From Streptomyces chartreusis (GTDB lineage: Bacteria; Actinomycetota; Actinomycetes; Streptomycetales; Streptomycetaceae): 64,000 bases of DNA. Positions 53,453 through 62,414 of this stretch are shown piece by piece. The DNA is taken from positions 9,796,001 to 9,860,000 of the forward strand of contig NZ_CP023689.1 of the NCBI RefSeq assembly GCF_008704715.1. Direction: 5' to 3'. Within the stretch, counting starts at the first letter, position 1; every line of letters begins with the position of its first letter. Made by a program: the position numbers and the translations under genes. The notes under the pieces were generated by a model. The model saw only the letters and a program-made list of their open reading frames with translations, made no database searches and was not told the origin of the DNA.

Positions 53453-54202
53453 CTACGCGTGGACCTGCGCCAGTGCGGTGAGGATGCGGCGGGTCTTGTT
53501 ATCGGGGTTCTCGGAAAGCGTCACCCCGCGCTCCCGCACCGCGTCATTCAGCTTTCGCTGCTTGCGCTCGGCCCGCACCGCGAGTTCCTCGGCGTTGTCG
53601 CCGTCTTTGGGCTTCACCCGTATCGACGCCTCCAAGAAACCCAGACCGGCCACTGACCATGCCTCCAGGTCCACGTCCAGGTCATCGAGCGGAACGTCGT
53701 CGAACTTCGTCGAGCGAACCGGGCCCAGCGCGACCAGCCCATCGAGCCGGACTGACGGAGTGCAGGCGCGCAGGAACTGGTCCTGCACGGCGTCGATCGC
53801 CGCTGCGGGATCGCCACCGGGTGCCGTCGCGCTGGACAGCGCTCCGGGCGTGTGATCATGCACCAGAGAGGCGGCCAGCACATGTCCACTCGATGACCAG
53901 TCCTCCTCGATCTTGTACGTGAACGGCTCCGCCTCGAACGGATCAGAGAACCTGCCGACGAGCTGCTCCCGGCTGCATGGCCGCAACTTGGCGGTCAGGT
54001 CGTCCTGACCGCCACCAGTCCTGAAACGCAGGATCACGCCGCCGTCCAGTAGGGGCACCCGCCCCGCGGCGATGCCGTCCCGGTCCTCCGCGAACCAGAT
54101 GCGACGCACGGTCATCGGACGACCCGATGTGCCGAGGGCCGACAGCGCCGCTGCCACGTCGCCCTCGACGTTCACCTTTATCTCGATCGGCAACAAGCCC
54201 AT
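53453..54202 (-). CDS. CYTH-like domain protein
   Basis: A 249-residue protein with CYTH (adenylyl cyclase/thiamine triphosphatase) tunnel-fold features: LPIEIKVNV at the N-terminus, RRIWFAEDRDG, LDGGVILRFRTGGGQDDLTA followed by KLRP, YKIEEDW, and FLEASIRVK. These give alternating charged residues on strands as in triphosphate-binding CYTH proteins. The start at 54202 has GGGAGGA 6 bases upstream. It is divergent from the tail operon. The role there is unknown; a nucleotide or triphosphate signal is possible. Confidence 0.65.
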   Translation of the reverse strand: MGLLPIEIKVNVEGDVAAALSALGTSGRPMTVRRIWFAEDRDGIAAGRVPLLDGGVILRFRTGGGQDDLTAKLRPCSREQLVGRFSDPFEAEPFTYKIEEDWSSSGHVLAASLVHDHTPGALSSATAPGGDPAAAIDAVQDQFLRACTPSVRLDGLVALGPVRSTKFDDVPLDDLDVDLEAWSVAGLGFLEASIRVKPKDGDNAEELAVRAERKQRKLNDAVRERGVTLSENPDNKTRRILTALAQVHA

Positions 54203-54920
54203 CGCGATCCTCCCGCATTGCTTCCCGGATGCCGCGGCGACCGAGTCGGTTCGAACGCATCGGTTCCTCGCCGGCAACCTCCGAAGTACGGTGCCCCAAT
54301 TGGTGGATCTCATCCGGGGCGTGTCAGCTGCCCAGCGATGCTCGGCATCTGTCCTGTTTTCAGGCTATCCACACCACGGTCGAGTCGCAGTCCGGGTGCC
54401 GACCGCCCGGCCTGGCCTTGTCGCTGACCCGCGTTGAGATGACCCGCGAGTGTCCCTGACGAGTGGTCAGGGCCCCGGGCCCGGCTGCGTCGGCCTCTGC
54501 GATCACAGTGGCTTCGGTAGTGGCCGTGAACCGAGCCGGTCCGTCATCTCAGAGGGCGAGGGGATGAAGTCCGGCACCCGTCTTCGGCGGCAACCCTCCC
54601 ACAATTCGTAGTCGAAATGTTGCGCACAGTGATGGGGTGCGCGAAGGGTGTGGTTGAACGTGAGACCGAAAGCGAGACGGAGGGGCCTTGAACGGCGAAG
54701 TCCTGATGCGACTTCAGCCGAAGCCGAGATGCGACCGCCATTCCCACGGCCTACGCTTCAAGAGGCGGCAGTCATATGTCAGCAGCATCTCTGACCACAG
54801 CGTCCGGGAGAGCTGCCGGCGACGCCGCACTCGACGACTCCGCGTCGGCCGATCGGCCGGGGATCGTCTCAACAGTTCTCCGCTCGCCATGCAGTCTGCT
54901 TGACACGTCGGAAGCAAGAC
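54203..54920. other. 718-bp divergent control region
   Basis: This region separates the minus-strand CYTH gene from the tail operon. Frames are open but without protein character. It holds the hairpin at 54454-54472 and a GAAGTC...GACTTC pair at about 54704-54722. It probably contains both promoters and SARP sites. Confidence 0.5.
54454..54472. terminator. Small hairpin in control region
   Basis: CCCTGAC, loop GAGTG, GTCAGGG: 7-bp perfect stem. It could be a terminator or regulator dyad. Confidence 0.4.
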
Positions 54921-55748
54921 ATGAATGGATTCGCCGACCGGCTCATGATCCGGTATCAGGATCCGGTCAAAGTCGACGAGCTTCTGGTCCCCCTCGAGGA
55001 TGCCGGCATGACTCGGGTCAGGACCCTGTTGGCCGCAGTCTACGAACCGGGGGTTCTGGAGGTCCGGTCAACGGGGGCGCCCTTGGTGACGGGGCGTCAT
55101 TTCCAGGTCCCCATCACGGTGCCGCTCACCGTCCGGGGCAGTTGGGAGAAGGTTCTGCCCGCAGCCGAACGGGCCCGGACCGATTTCGAGATCCCTTCGA
55201 CGACGCCTGCGCACTGGATCGACCTGGCCCTGGACATGTTCGTGCCGACGCAGGTGGCGCCGACATCCGGCGCGCTCGAAGCGATCGGCTCCGAGGCGGT
55301 CGCCCGGCTCACCGAGGACGACTTCGTGGCAAAGTTCGGCCGGACGGGACTCGACGAACTTCTTCGTCTGACCGGCGCTGCCGACTTTGGAGAGCTCCAA
55401 GCCAACTCGGCACGCCTGTACGAGTTGCGCTACGCCGAGCCGGCGCCGTTCGATCCGGCCGCGCCGGCTCGCCGCTTCCGGCTTCGGGTCTCGGTGCTGT
55501 TCTTCGCAGACTTCGATCTTGCGGCCGCACTGCGCAGGTTGGTCAGCAGCAGACACGCGCTGGATCAGGTGAGCGCGCGGCCCGACGCGTACGACGGGGG
55601 CGAACTGCTCGCCGCCAGTGCCTGGCTCGCGGTGTTCCCCGCACCGCCCCAGACGCCGGACCCGGCATCGGTGACCGAGGAGCAGGTGTCCGACGTGCTG
55701 GCGGCCGAGGGCTTCGTGGCCGCATTCGAAGACCTGAGCACCCAGTGA
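54921..55748 (+). CDS. First gene of tail-like operon (possible tail terminator)
   Basis: A 275-residue protein starting MNGFADRLMIRYQDPVKVDE. It has an N-terminal alpha/beta part with HFQVPITVPLTVRG, a central helical EAIGSEAVARLTEDDFVAKF, and a strand FRLRVSVLFFADFDLAAAL. No family is recognised with certainty. Its position directly before a sheath-like gene matches tail terminator or neck proteins of contractile tails. GGAAG precedes the ATG. A 47-bp gap separates it from the sheath-like gene. Confidence 0.6.
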   Translation: MNGFADRLMIRYQDPVKVDELLVPLEDAGMTRVRTLLAAVYEPGVLEVRSTGAPLVTGRHFQVPITVPLTVRGSWEKVLPAAERARTDFEIPSTTPAHWIDLALDMFVPTQVAPTSGALEAIGSEAVARLTEDDFVAKFGRTGLDELLRLTGAADFGELQANSARLYELRYAEPAPFDPAAPARRFRLRVSVLFFADFDLAAALRRLVSSRHALDQVSARPDAYDGGELLAASAWLAVFPAPPQTPDPASVTEEQVSDVLAAEGFVAAFEDLSTQ

Positions 55749-55795
55749 GGCGGACAGCGTGCACAGAAAGACACATCTCACGTGAGGAGCGGTCG

Positions 55796-57112
55796 ATGCC
55801 GGTCAAGTACATCACCGTCGAACCCAGGAGCGATCTGTTCGCTCCTGCCACGAGGGCCTTCGGCGACATCGCCGTCGTAGGCAAGGGCGGCATCGGTACC
55901 GACAAGTCGCCCGCCAAGGACTTTTCGTCGCCCGACGAGGCGGCGAAGGCATATCCGGGCGGCACCACCAAGCTGGCGGTGAAGGCCGAAGTTGGCAAGA
56001 ACACGATTGTCGTCCCGCTCGCGGTGTCGAGCGTGCCCCCGGGCACGGTGTTGCGCATCGGGGCGGAGGCGGACGAGGAGGAGCGCACGGTCACGAAGGT
56101 TGCCGCTGCGGCGGCACCCCCCAACGCGTCCGAACTGACCTTGGACCAGGTGTTGAAGAGGGACCACGAGGCTCAGGCATCGGTACGCCAGCGAGGTACC
56201 GAGCTGGAACGAGCCATCGGCATCGCGTTCCGGCAGTCGCCGCCACCGACCAAAGTGTGGGGCGTCCAAGTGGACTTCGACACACCGCAATGGGCGGAGG
56301 CGTTCCGGGATGAGGTGGCGAAGCTGGATGTCCAGATCGTGACACTGGCCAACACCCCGCTCAACGACGGCAACAGGCCGGCGGTGGAAGAACTGGCGAA
56401 GCACGTGGCCGGGCCCCAGGGAGACGGCAAAGAACGCATCGGAGTGGCGATGCTCGACCGCGCACTCACCGCGGAGCAGGCGGTCCGGCTGAACCAACAA
56501 CCCGTGAAGAACGAGCGGATGTTCCTGGTGGCCCACAAGTCCGACGACGATGTGGCTGCAGCTGCCGCCGGGGTCATCGCCGGGCAACGGCCGCACATCT
56601 CGATGCTGCTGAAACCGATCAGCATCTCGATGCCCGACACATTCTCCGAGTCGGACATCGACAAGTTCGTGGACGGCCGGATCAACTGGATAACCAGGCC
56701 GGTGCTGATCCCAGGCGGCGCGCTGTACCTGGGTGAGGGCCTCACCGCGGACAGCAGTGGCAACAAGGCCTACGTCGACACGGTCCGCACGCTGGACGAC
56801 GTCAACTTCCGGATCAAGGCATCCCTGATCCAGGGGATCGGGAACCTGCGGGTCAGCCGCGTCGGGCTGCGCTCCGTCCAGACGCTGGTCGAATCGGTCC
56901 TGTCGCCCTTGGTGCTCCAGGAGGTCATCGAGGACTTCAGTGTGGTGATTCCACTGCTCACGCTGTTCGACAGGGACGAGTCGACGTTGACTCCCGCGGA
57001 GCGCCAACAGATCAAGGAAGCCCGCAGCAGCCGGGTCGTGCCCATGAGCGTGGTCGTGGTCTACGCGGGCGCCATTCACCGGCTCACCATCGGCCTCGTC
57101 TTCACCGGGTGA
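55796..57112 (+). CDS. Tail sheath-like protein with inserted beta domain
   Basis: A 438-residue protein. The arrangement is sheath-like: an N-terminal arm (PVKYITVEPRSDLFAPA, FGDIAVVGKGG), an inserted small beta domain (about 65-105; GKNTIVVPLAVSSVPPGTVL, EERTVTKV) of a kind common in sheath proteins, a Rossmann-type core (VWGVQVDFDTPQWAEAF, VQIVTLANTPL, RIGVAMLDRAL), and a C-terminal domain (VDTVRTLDDVNFRIKASL) that links to the tube in contractile particles. GAGGAG precedes the ATG. Next is a tube-sized gene, as expected. The family assignment is by pattern only. Confidence 0.62.
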   Translation: MPVKYITVEPRSDLFAPATRAFGDIAVVGKGGIGTDKSPAKDFSSPDEAAKAYPGGTTKLAVKAEVGKNTIVVPLAVSSVPPGTVLRIGAEADEEERTVTKVAAAAAPPNASELTLDQVLKRDHEAQASVRQRGTELERAIGIAFRQSPPPTKVWGVQVDFDTPQWAEAFRDEVAKLDVQIVTLANTPLNDGNRPAVEELAKHVAGPQGDGKERIGVAMLDRALTAEQAVRLNQQPVKNERMFLVAHKSDDDVAAAAAGVIAGQRPHISMLLKPISISMPDTFSESDIDKFVDGRINWITRPVLIPGGALYLGEGLTADSSGNKAYVDTVRTLDDVNFRIKASLIQGIGNLRVSRVGLRSVQTLVESVLSPLVLQEVIEDFSVVIPLLTLFDRDESTLTPAERQQIKEARSSRVVPMSVVVVYAGAIHRLTIGLVFTG

Positions 57113-57131
57113 ACAAGGGAGCTGACAGATC

Positions 57132-57533
57132 ATGCCCGGAGCCAAGTGGGACACCCGACTGGCAGTGACGCGGGACGGAGAGCCGGTCACGCCCATCGAC
57201 TCGTTCAACCCCACCTTCAACGTCCCAGTCCAGCCGCTGCACTCGCTGGAAGCGGACAACGTCGCCTACGTGGTCCAGCCCAAGGCCTTCACGTTCACGA
57301 TGGCCGTCAAGGCGATCGGGCCACCGGTCGCGACCCTTACTGACATGGCGCTGAATCACTCCAAGTTCGCCATCAGTGTCCAGCAGCAGACCGGCGACGA
57401 CTGGTCGTTCCAGTCCATCGCCTTCACTGACTGCTACATCACCTCGGCCGCCAGCACCGTAGTGGTCGACGGCGCCCCCACCACCACCTTCAACTGCATC
57501 TGCCTGCAGACCACTGCCAGTCGTAACGCCTAG
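57132..57533 (+). CDS. Tail tube-like protein
   Basis: A 133-residue beta-rich protein (GAKWDTRLAVTRDGEPVTPI, SFNPTFNVPVQPLHSLEADN, FTFTMAVKAIG, FTDCYITSAAS). Size, beta content and position after the sheath-like gene match gp19/Hcp-type tubes. The motif VTPIDSFNPTF near the N-terminus is typical of tubes with a self-assembly loop. GGGAG precedes the ATG. Confidence 0.65.
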   Translation: MPGAKWDTRLAVTRDGEPVTPIDSFNPTFNVPVQPLHSLEADNVAYVVQPKAFTFTMAVKAIGPPVATLTDMALNHSKFAISVQQQTGDDWSFQSIAFTDCYITSAASTVVVDGAPTTTFNCICLQTTASRNA

Positions 57534-57553
57534 CAGGGCGCGCGGAGGCCGTC

Positions 57554-57733
57554 ATGTCGATCCCCGACGAGGAACACGTCCCATCTCCTCAGGACCCCGA
57601 CACCCTGATGGCGGAGTCCCAGGTCGACTACTACTTCCCGGTCGAGGTGGTCCTGGTCGGGGACAGCACGCAGGAGATGAAGGACGACATCGTCCAGGAC
57701 GTCTGGAACGCGCTCTACCGCGCGCTGGGCTGA
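57554..57733 (+). CDS. 59-residue protein with YYFPVEV motif
   Basis: ATG 57554 to TGA 57731-57733, with GGAGG 6 bases upstream, and 20 bases after the tube gene. The acidic N-terminus (SIPDEEHVPSPQDPDTLMAE) is followed by VDYYFPVEVVLVGD and a helix (EMKDDIVQDVWNALYRALG). The YFP-V/I-x-V pattern plus helix recurs at the N-terminus of the next protein (CYFPITVRIG... ELGRAV), so this may be a stand-alone version of a shared docking domain, a small baseplate part, or a chaperone. Confidence 0.75.
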   Translation: MSIPDEEHVPSPQDPDTLMAESQVDYYFPVEVVLVGDSTQEMKDDIVQDVWNALYRALG

Positions 57734-57760
57734 GCGGTGGCCGGAATCCGAGGAGCAGTG

Positions 57761-60700
57761 ATGCCGCGCAGAGTGTGCTACTTCCCGATCACGGTAAGGA
57801 TCGGAGAACTGGCGGAACCACAGCTCGAGGAACTCGGGCGAGCCGTCGGCACGGCACTCACCGCCCGCATGGACGCGGCGCGACACCAACTGCACGCCGC
57901 AGCCGCGGGACAGGGCGACGCGCAGTTCAGCGTCCGGCCGCACCTGCCTGAGTCCGTGCACTTCGACGGCGACCCCGGTGAGGACCGTCGGCACGCGCTG
58001 GAACGGGTACTGCTCGACGCCGTCGCCTGCGCCGTCGCCGCTCTGCAGCCCTCCGAGGGGCTGCCCACCCCGGCTTCGTCGCCCGGAGCATTGGTTCTGG
58101 CCGAGCCGGTTCGGACGGTCGCCACGGGCATCGAGGACTCCACGACCGTCGGTGACGTCGGTGACGCCGACAGCGTCGATGACACTGCAGGCACCGCGGA
58201 ATTGATTGCCCCCTCGAACGCTGAGGTCACGGACGGACACTACGGCAGCCTGCGGCTCGCCATGGCGCTGCCGGGCGATGTCGTGGACGCTGAGGACCTG
58301 CCGAGGACCTCGACCGGGCACGGCCCGGAACCCGTTCGTCTGCCGGAGGCCGCCGCGGTGCCCACGGCGTCGGCCCCGTCTGCCGCCGCGCCCACCGGGC
58401 CCGCGCCCACCGGGCCCGCGCCCACCGGGCCCGCGCCCGCCGAGCCGGAGCAGTCCGGCGCAGCGCCGCCCGCACTCGAGCCCGCGACCTTGGCCCGACC
58501 GGACCGGTCCGAAGAGCCGGGCAAGCCACCAGCAGCCGAGCCGGAGACTCGTGAGTCGGCAAAGGACGAAGTGGCCGCAGGTCCCAGCGTGTTTGAGGGG
58601 CACGTAGTGATGCACCTTCTCGGCGGCCGGGTGGTGACCGTCGGAGGAGCCGACCGCCATGTCAGGGCCTCCAGCATGATCAGGGCGGTCCAACTTGGCG
58701 CGGGCATCTTCGGCACCCAGTCGTTCGTCATTCTGGAGGGTCCGGTGGGGGAGCCGGACAGTCGACTCTGGGCGCTCGCCACCACACCCACGGTCTCGGA
58801 CAGGGAGCTGAAGCGCATTGCCGAGGGGTGGCCGCTCAAGGGCGGCGACCTGCAGATGGTCACCGTCGGCGGCGGAGAGGTTCTCAGAAGCGTGATCGAC
58901 GATGCCGGCCGACGTTACGTCGTTCACACAGTGGTCTCCAAGGAGGGGAACTTCCTGACCCCCGATCCGGCTGCCGGCACCCGGCTGGCCGAGCGACTGC
59001 GCACGGGAGGACCGAAGCTCGCGCCGGCCAAAGCTCGGGAGCTGGTCTTCGGCGACCTGGACGAACTCGTCGAGCAAGTACTGGAGGGTGCAGACGACCG
59101 CCTCCAGGAAGCGGCCGACCGCCTGGCGCTCCTCGGCGTGGTCGCCTTCTCCCTGGTCGACTGGCAGACGAAGGCCCGCTACCTGGAGGTCCTGGTGCAG
59201 GCCTGGACATGGGAGAAGCACGAACTCGCGATCGTCGAGATCATGCGGTCGCTGGAAAGCATCGCAGAACTGGACGCCGTACGAGCCGTGCTGGCCCAAC
59301 ACAAGATCGACGAACAGCTCTTCCGGGACGTCGGAGACACCCTGTGGAGCCTGCTCACGACGGTTGGCGAGCGCTTCGGGAACCACCGCCGGTTCACCGT
59401 GGGCGAGCTGTCGACGCTGTTCGACGAGGCGTTCCAGACCCCGCCGGAGGTACGCGAGTCGCTCCGGCGCAGCGTGCTGGAGGGCGGCACGCTACGGCTG
59501 GGCATGTCGGTGCTGCTGCAGATCGAATCGGCAGCGGTGGCGGTCGTGGACATGCTCCTCGGGATGATCGAGGGCCTGGCGCTGATGGTGAGCAGGCCGG
59601 CCCAGATGATCGAAGGGCTCGGGCAGCTCGTACGGCTGCTGCTGATGTTCGAGCTGGCAGGTCTCGGCTACCGGCCCGCGCAGGCGGAATGCGCCGAGGT
59701 GGTCAAGCACATCGGCCCCCAACTGGTCCATGGACTTCAGGGCGCGGCCCTGCTGCACATCGGGGAGAGGGTCATTGCCAAGATCAAGTGGGCCGTCGTG
59801 GTCGAGGTCGGATCCTGGTTCGTCGGCTTCGGAGAGATCAAGGCGGCGGCTGCCGCGGTCGGACTCACCGAGAAGCTGGCGCTGGTGCTCCGCATCCTCA
59901 CAACGCTCGGCAAGGTGGCCGAAACTGCCGAGGGCGAGGTGGTCGCGGCGCGACTGGTGCGGCTCGCCACGGCGATGCGAGCCGGCAGCGACGTGTTGCG
60001 GGTCGTCAAGGAGGACAAGGACATCCTGGCGCTGCTCTACCACCTGCCGGTCGACGACCAGCGCCGGCTGGTCTCGATGCTGGAGCGGTTCGAGGTGCGA
60101 GAGGGCAGCACACTGGCCGAGCTGGCCGCGCATCCGGAACTGGGACCCGCCCTTGAGGCGGCGCAGCGCAAGACCGAACTCCTGCACACCTTCGCCATGA
60201 AGTCGGGCGGCCTCTCGGAGGAACTGGGCCGCGCCTTCCGTCACCTGGCGGGCCCGCACGGCTTCGACACGCCGGAACTCGCCCGGCTCGCCGCCATGCT
60301 GGAGGACGGTGAGGGCAGCGTGCTGCTGGCGACCATGGAGCACATCGGACTTCCGCGGATCGGGCCGGGCCGCGAGGTCGAGCTGGACCTCCTGACCGTG
60401 CTCGCGTCCAAGCGGATGCGGATGGACGCTGTCCGGGAAGTCGGCTTCGACGTGGTGCGGGCGGCCGTCACCAGATCTGCGGGCGACGTCCGTCTGCTGG
60501 ACGCCATCTTGCTGGACCTCGCACGCCTTCGGAACGAAGCCCGTGAGGGCGACCGCATGGCCGAATACGCCGAGTTGCTGTCCCGGCTGACCCAGGACGA
60601 TCCGGTGGCCTGGAGCCGCGTGGCCGGCGGTGCGGCCATGCGGGCGGGCGACGCGGCAGGCGCGGCGCAGCGAGCGGTGGTTCTGGAGCGGATCACCGCC

Positions 60701-61507
60701 CTCAGGGGCCGCTACCAGCAGGGCGCGGTGGAATCGGCCGTCATCAAGCGGCTCCTGGACGGACTGGTACGGCGGTCCCGCAAGGATCCCTGGCTGGTGA
60801 CGGAGATCCTCGACCGGTTCGAGGCCCGACGCCTGGATCGCGCCGGAAGCTACGCCGACGAGGCGGACCTCGCCGCGGCCTGGAAGGACGCCGAGAAGTG
60901 GGCGGGTCACGACGAGCGGGCGCTGCTCCACGAGCCGGACGAGGTACCACCGGACGCCCTGAGCCTGAGCGAGCAGCGGCACCAGCGCACCACTCAGGGT
61001 GGTCGGCCGTCGCAGGAACTGGCGGACAACATGGCGCGTGCCCACAACCCGCGTCCGCCGGGCCACGAGACGCATCACATAGTGCCGGAGGGTGACCCGC
61101 GTGCCGAAATCGCCCGCCGCATCCTCGACGAGGCGGGGATCGCATGGCGCAACGCCGCCGAGAACGGGATCCACCTGCCCCGCACGTCCCTGGACCCACG
61201 CACTGTCCCTCAGGCCTACACACGCCACCCCACGCTGCACACCGATGCGTACTACAAGGAACTGACCCTCCGGCTGATCGAGGCCAAGCACAACGGCACC
61301 GTCCGCGAGACCCTCGCCGCGATCGGGGAGGAGCTGCTGAACGGCCAGTTCTTCCATGTCGAGGACAACGCCACCAAGGGGCAGCGGTTCGCCGAGCTGC
61401 TCATGGAGCAACGAGCGGACATCGACTGGCTGACGGACGAAGAGTTCCTCGACATCGTCGAGGCCGCCGACCGTCGCACCACGAGAGCGAGCAGGAGCAA
61501 GCCATGA
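57761..61507 (+). CDS. 1248-residue effector-like protein with C-terminal AHH nuclease
   Basis: The longest gene of the operon, with AGGAG before ATG 57761. Residues 1-100 hold a YFPITV-type domain shared with the preceding 59-residue protein. Residues 100-290 are low-complexity, including three PTGPA units (15-bp DNA repeats at 58391-58435). Residues 290-1090 are mainly helical with amphipathic segments (for example LVRLLLMFELAGLGY, WAVVVEVGSWFVGFG, LALVLRILTTLGK). Residues 1095-1200 are an AHH-type nuclease domain: GHETHHIVPEGDPRAEIARR with H1105-H1106, then GIAWRNAAENGIHLP. AHH domains are known as C-terminal toxins of polymorphic systems. No separate tape-measure protein is visible in the operon, and this protein is in that position. 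No immunity gene is obvious next to it. Confidence 0.8.
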   Translation: MPRRVCYFPITVRIGELAEPQLEELGRAVGTALTARMDAARHQLHAAAAGQGDAQFSVRPHLPESVHFDGDPGEDRRHALERVLLDAVACAVAALQPSEGLPTPASSPGALVLAEPVRTVATGIEDSTTVGDVGDADSVDDTAGTAELIAPSNAEVTDGHYGSLRLAMALPGDVVDAEDLPRTSTGHGPEPVRLPEAAAVPTASAPSAAAPTGPAPTGPAPTGPAPAEPEQSGAAPPALEPATLARPDRSEEPGKPPAAEPETRESAKDEVAAGPSVFEGHVVMHLLGGRVVTVGGADRHVRASSMIRAVQLGAGIFGTQSFVILEGPVGEPDSRLWALATTPTVSDRELKRIAEGWPLKGGDLQMVTVGGGEVLRSVIDDAGRRYVVHTVVSKEGNFLTPDPAAGTRLAERLRTGGPKLAPAKARELVFGDLDELVEQVLEGADDRLQEAADRLALLGVVAFSLVDWQTKARYLEVLVQAWTWEKHELAIVEIMRSLESIAELDAVRAVLAQHKIDEQLFRDVGDTLWSLLTTVGERFGNHRRFTVGELSTLFDEAFQTPPEVRESLRRSVLEGGTLRLGMSVLLQIESAAVAVVDMLLGMIEGLALMVSRPAQMIEGLGQLVRLLLMFELAGLGYRPAQAECAEVVKHIGPQLVHGLQGAALLHIGERVIAKIKWAVVVEVGSWFVGFGEIKAAAAAVGLTEKLALVLRILTTLGKVAETAEGEVVAARLVRLATAMRAGSDVLRVVKEDKDILALLYHLPVDDQRRLVSMLERFEVREGSTLAELAAHPELGPALEAAQRKTELLHTFAMKSGGLSEELGRAFRHLAGPHGFDTPELARLAAMLEDGEGSVLLATMEHIGLPRIGPGREVELDLLTVLASKRMRMDAVREVGFDVVRAAVTRSAGDVRLLDAILLDLARLRNEAREGDRMAEYAELLSRLTQDDPVAWSRVAGGAAMRAGDAAGAAQRAVVLERITALRGRYQQGAVESAVIKRLLDGLVRRSRKDPWLVTEILDRFEARRLDRAGSYADEADLAAAWKDAEKWAGHDERALLHEPDEVPPDALSLSEQRHQRTTQGGRPSQELADNMARAHNPRPPGHETHHIVPEGDPRAEIARRILDEAGIAWRNAAENGIHLPRTSLDPRTVPQAYTRHPTLHTDAYYKELTLRLIEAKHNGTVRETLAAIGEELLNGQFFHVEDNATKGQRFAELLMEQRADIDWLTDEEFLDIVEAADRRTTRASRSKP
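58391..58435 (+). repeat. Three 15-bp units in effector gene
   Basis: CCCACCGGGCCCGCG repeated at 58391, 58406 and 58421, encoding PTGPA three times in a linker. Confidence 0.85.
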
Positions 61508-62013
61508 CAGCCGGAGTGAACGTCCCCGTCCTGATCGGCCCGGTGCCGCTGCTCACCGTCACCAGCCTGACCTTGAACGAGGGCTACCAGGTGGCCCGCA
61601 TCGCCGGCAGCAAACTCGCCCAGCTCGTGTCGCCAACCACCCGCACCATCGCGGTCGAAGCGGTGCTGGTCGGAGGGAGCCGGCTCATTTTCAAGAAGCT
61701 GCTGGAGGCGATGGCGCTGACCTCGCGGGCCTTGGCTCCGGCCACCGCACCCATGATGAACCTCGCCGGTCTGCCCGTGGTCTGCGGTATGACCGTCTGC
61801 CTCGACATGCAGATCAGCAGCCTGCGGTTCACCCAGTCCAACCAGAAACGAGATGCCCTCGACGTCAGCATCACCCTGGAACACGTACCGCGCTCCACGC
61901 TGACCGCTGTCATCGGCGAGGCCCTGGACATCGCGTTGGCCGCCGGCACGGCAGCCGTCCCCAGCGTCAGCGGAATGGTGCCGGTCGAGCGCCAGCTGGG
62001 AGGCACCCTGTGA
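61504..62013 (+). CDS. gpU-like tail/baseplate adaptor
   Basis: A 169-residue protein. The pattern TTRTIAVEAVLVGGSRLIFK followed by LPVVCGMTVCLDMQISSLRF and DALDVSITLEHVPRS parallels the P2 gpU/gp53 family of adaptor proteins at the tube end. The start overlaps the effector stop by 4 bases and the stop overlaps the next start. It would connect tube and hub. Confidence 0.55.
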   Translation: MTAGVNVPVLIGPVPLLTVTSLTLNEGYQVARIAGSKLAQLVSPTTRTIAVEAVLVGGSRLIFKKLLEAMALTSRALAPATAPMMNLAGLPVVCGMTVCLDMQISSLRFTQSNQKRDALDVSITLEHVPRSTLTAVIGEALDIALAAGTAAVPSVSGMVPVERQLGGTL

Positions 62014-62414
62014 ACGCCCTCGAATTCCACCGGCTGCCCGTCGCCCCTGACGAGGGGCTTCCGCAGGCGTTCAGCTGCGTCGTGGGCGGGACAGGGTACG
62101 ACTTCGGACTGTACGCCGTTCTGGACAACACCGGCGAAGATCCTCCCGGGACGCTGTACGACCTGGCGTCACCGGGCAGCATCACCGAGCCGGCCTCGCC
62201 CCCGGGGTACCTGGTGCTCCGGGTGGCACGCCGAGGGCCCGACGGCCCCCGCGTGGTCTTCCTTCGCAAACTGGTTCCCGAGCCGGACCTCGTCCACCAT
62301 GCCGACCGGCTGGCGATCCGTCTCCTGGAGGCGAAGCTGGCCAGGGGCAACCTGAACGGCCGTGGCCACTACGGCAGCAGCATCGTTCTGGGGGTGGCGC
62401 AGCGATGGGCGTGA
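62010..62414 (+). CDS. Small tail-module protein (possible baseplate plug)
   Basis: A 134-residue beta-rich protein (FSCVVGGTGYDFGLYAVLDN, YLVLRVARRGPDGPRVVFLR, LARGNLNGRGHYGSSIVLGV). The size and place before the hub gene fit baseplate plug proteins. GTG start; overlaps with both neighbours. The family is not certain. Confidence 0.6.
   Translation: MNALEFHRLPVAPDEGLPQAFSCVVGGTGYDFGLYAVLDNTGEDPPGTLYDLASPGSITEPASPPGYLVLRVARRGPDGPRVVFLRKLVPEPDLVHHADRLAIRLLEAKLARGNLNGRGHYGSSIVLGVAQRWA

Noticed and set aside
54776..55795. Open frame upstream of and in phase with the sheath-like gene
   Set aside because: It runs through the 275-residue gene in another frame, is compositionally odd, and the sheath-like gene has its own Shine-Dalgarno at 55796.
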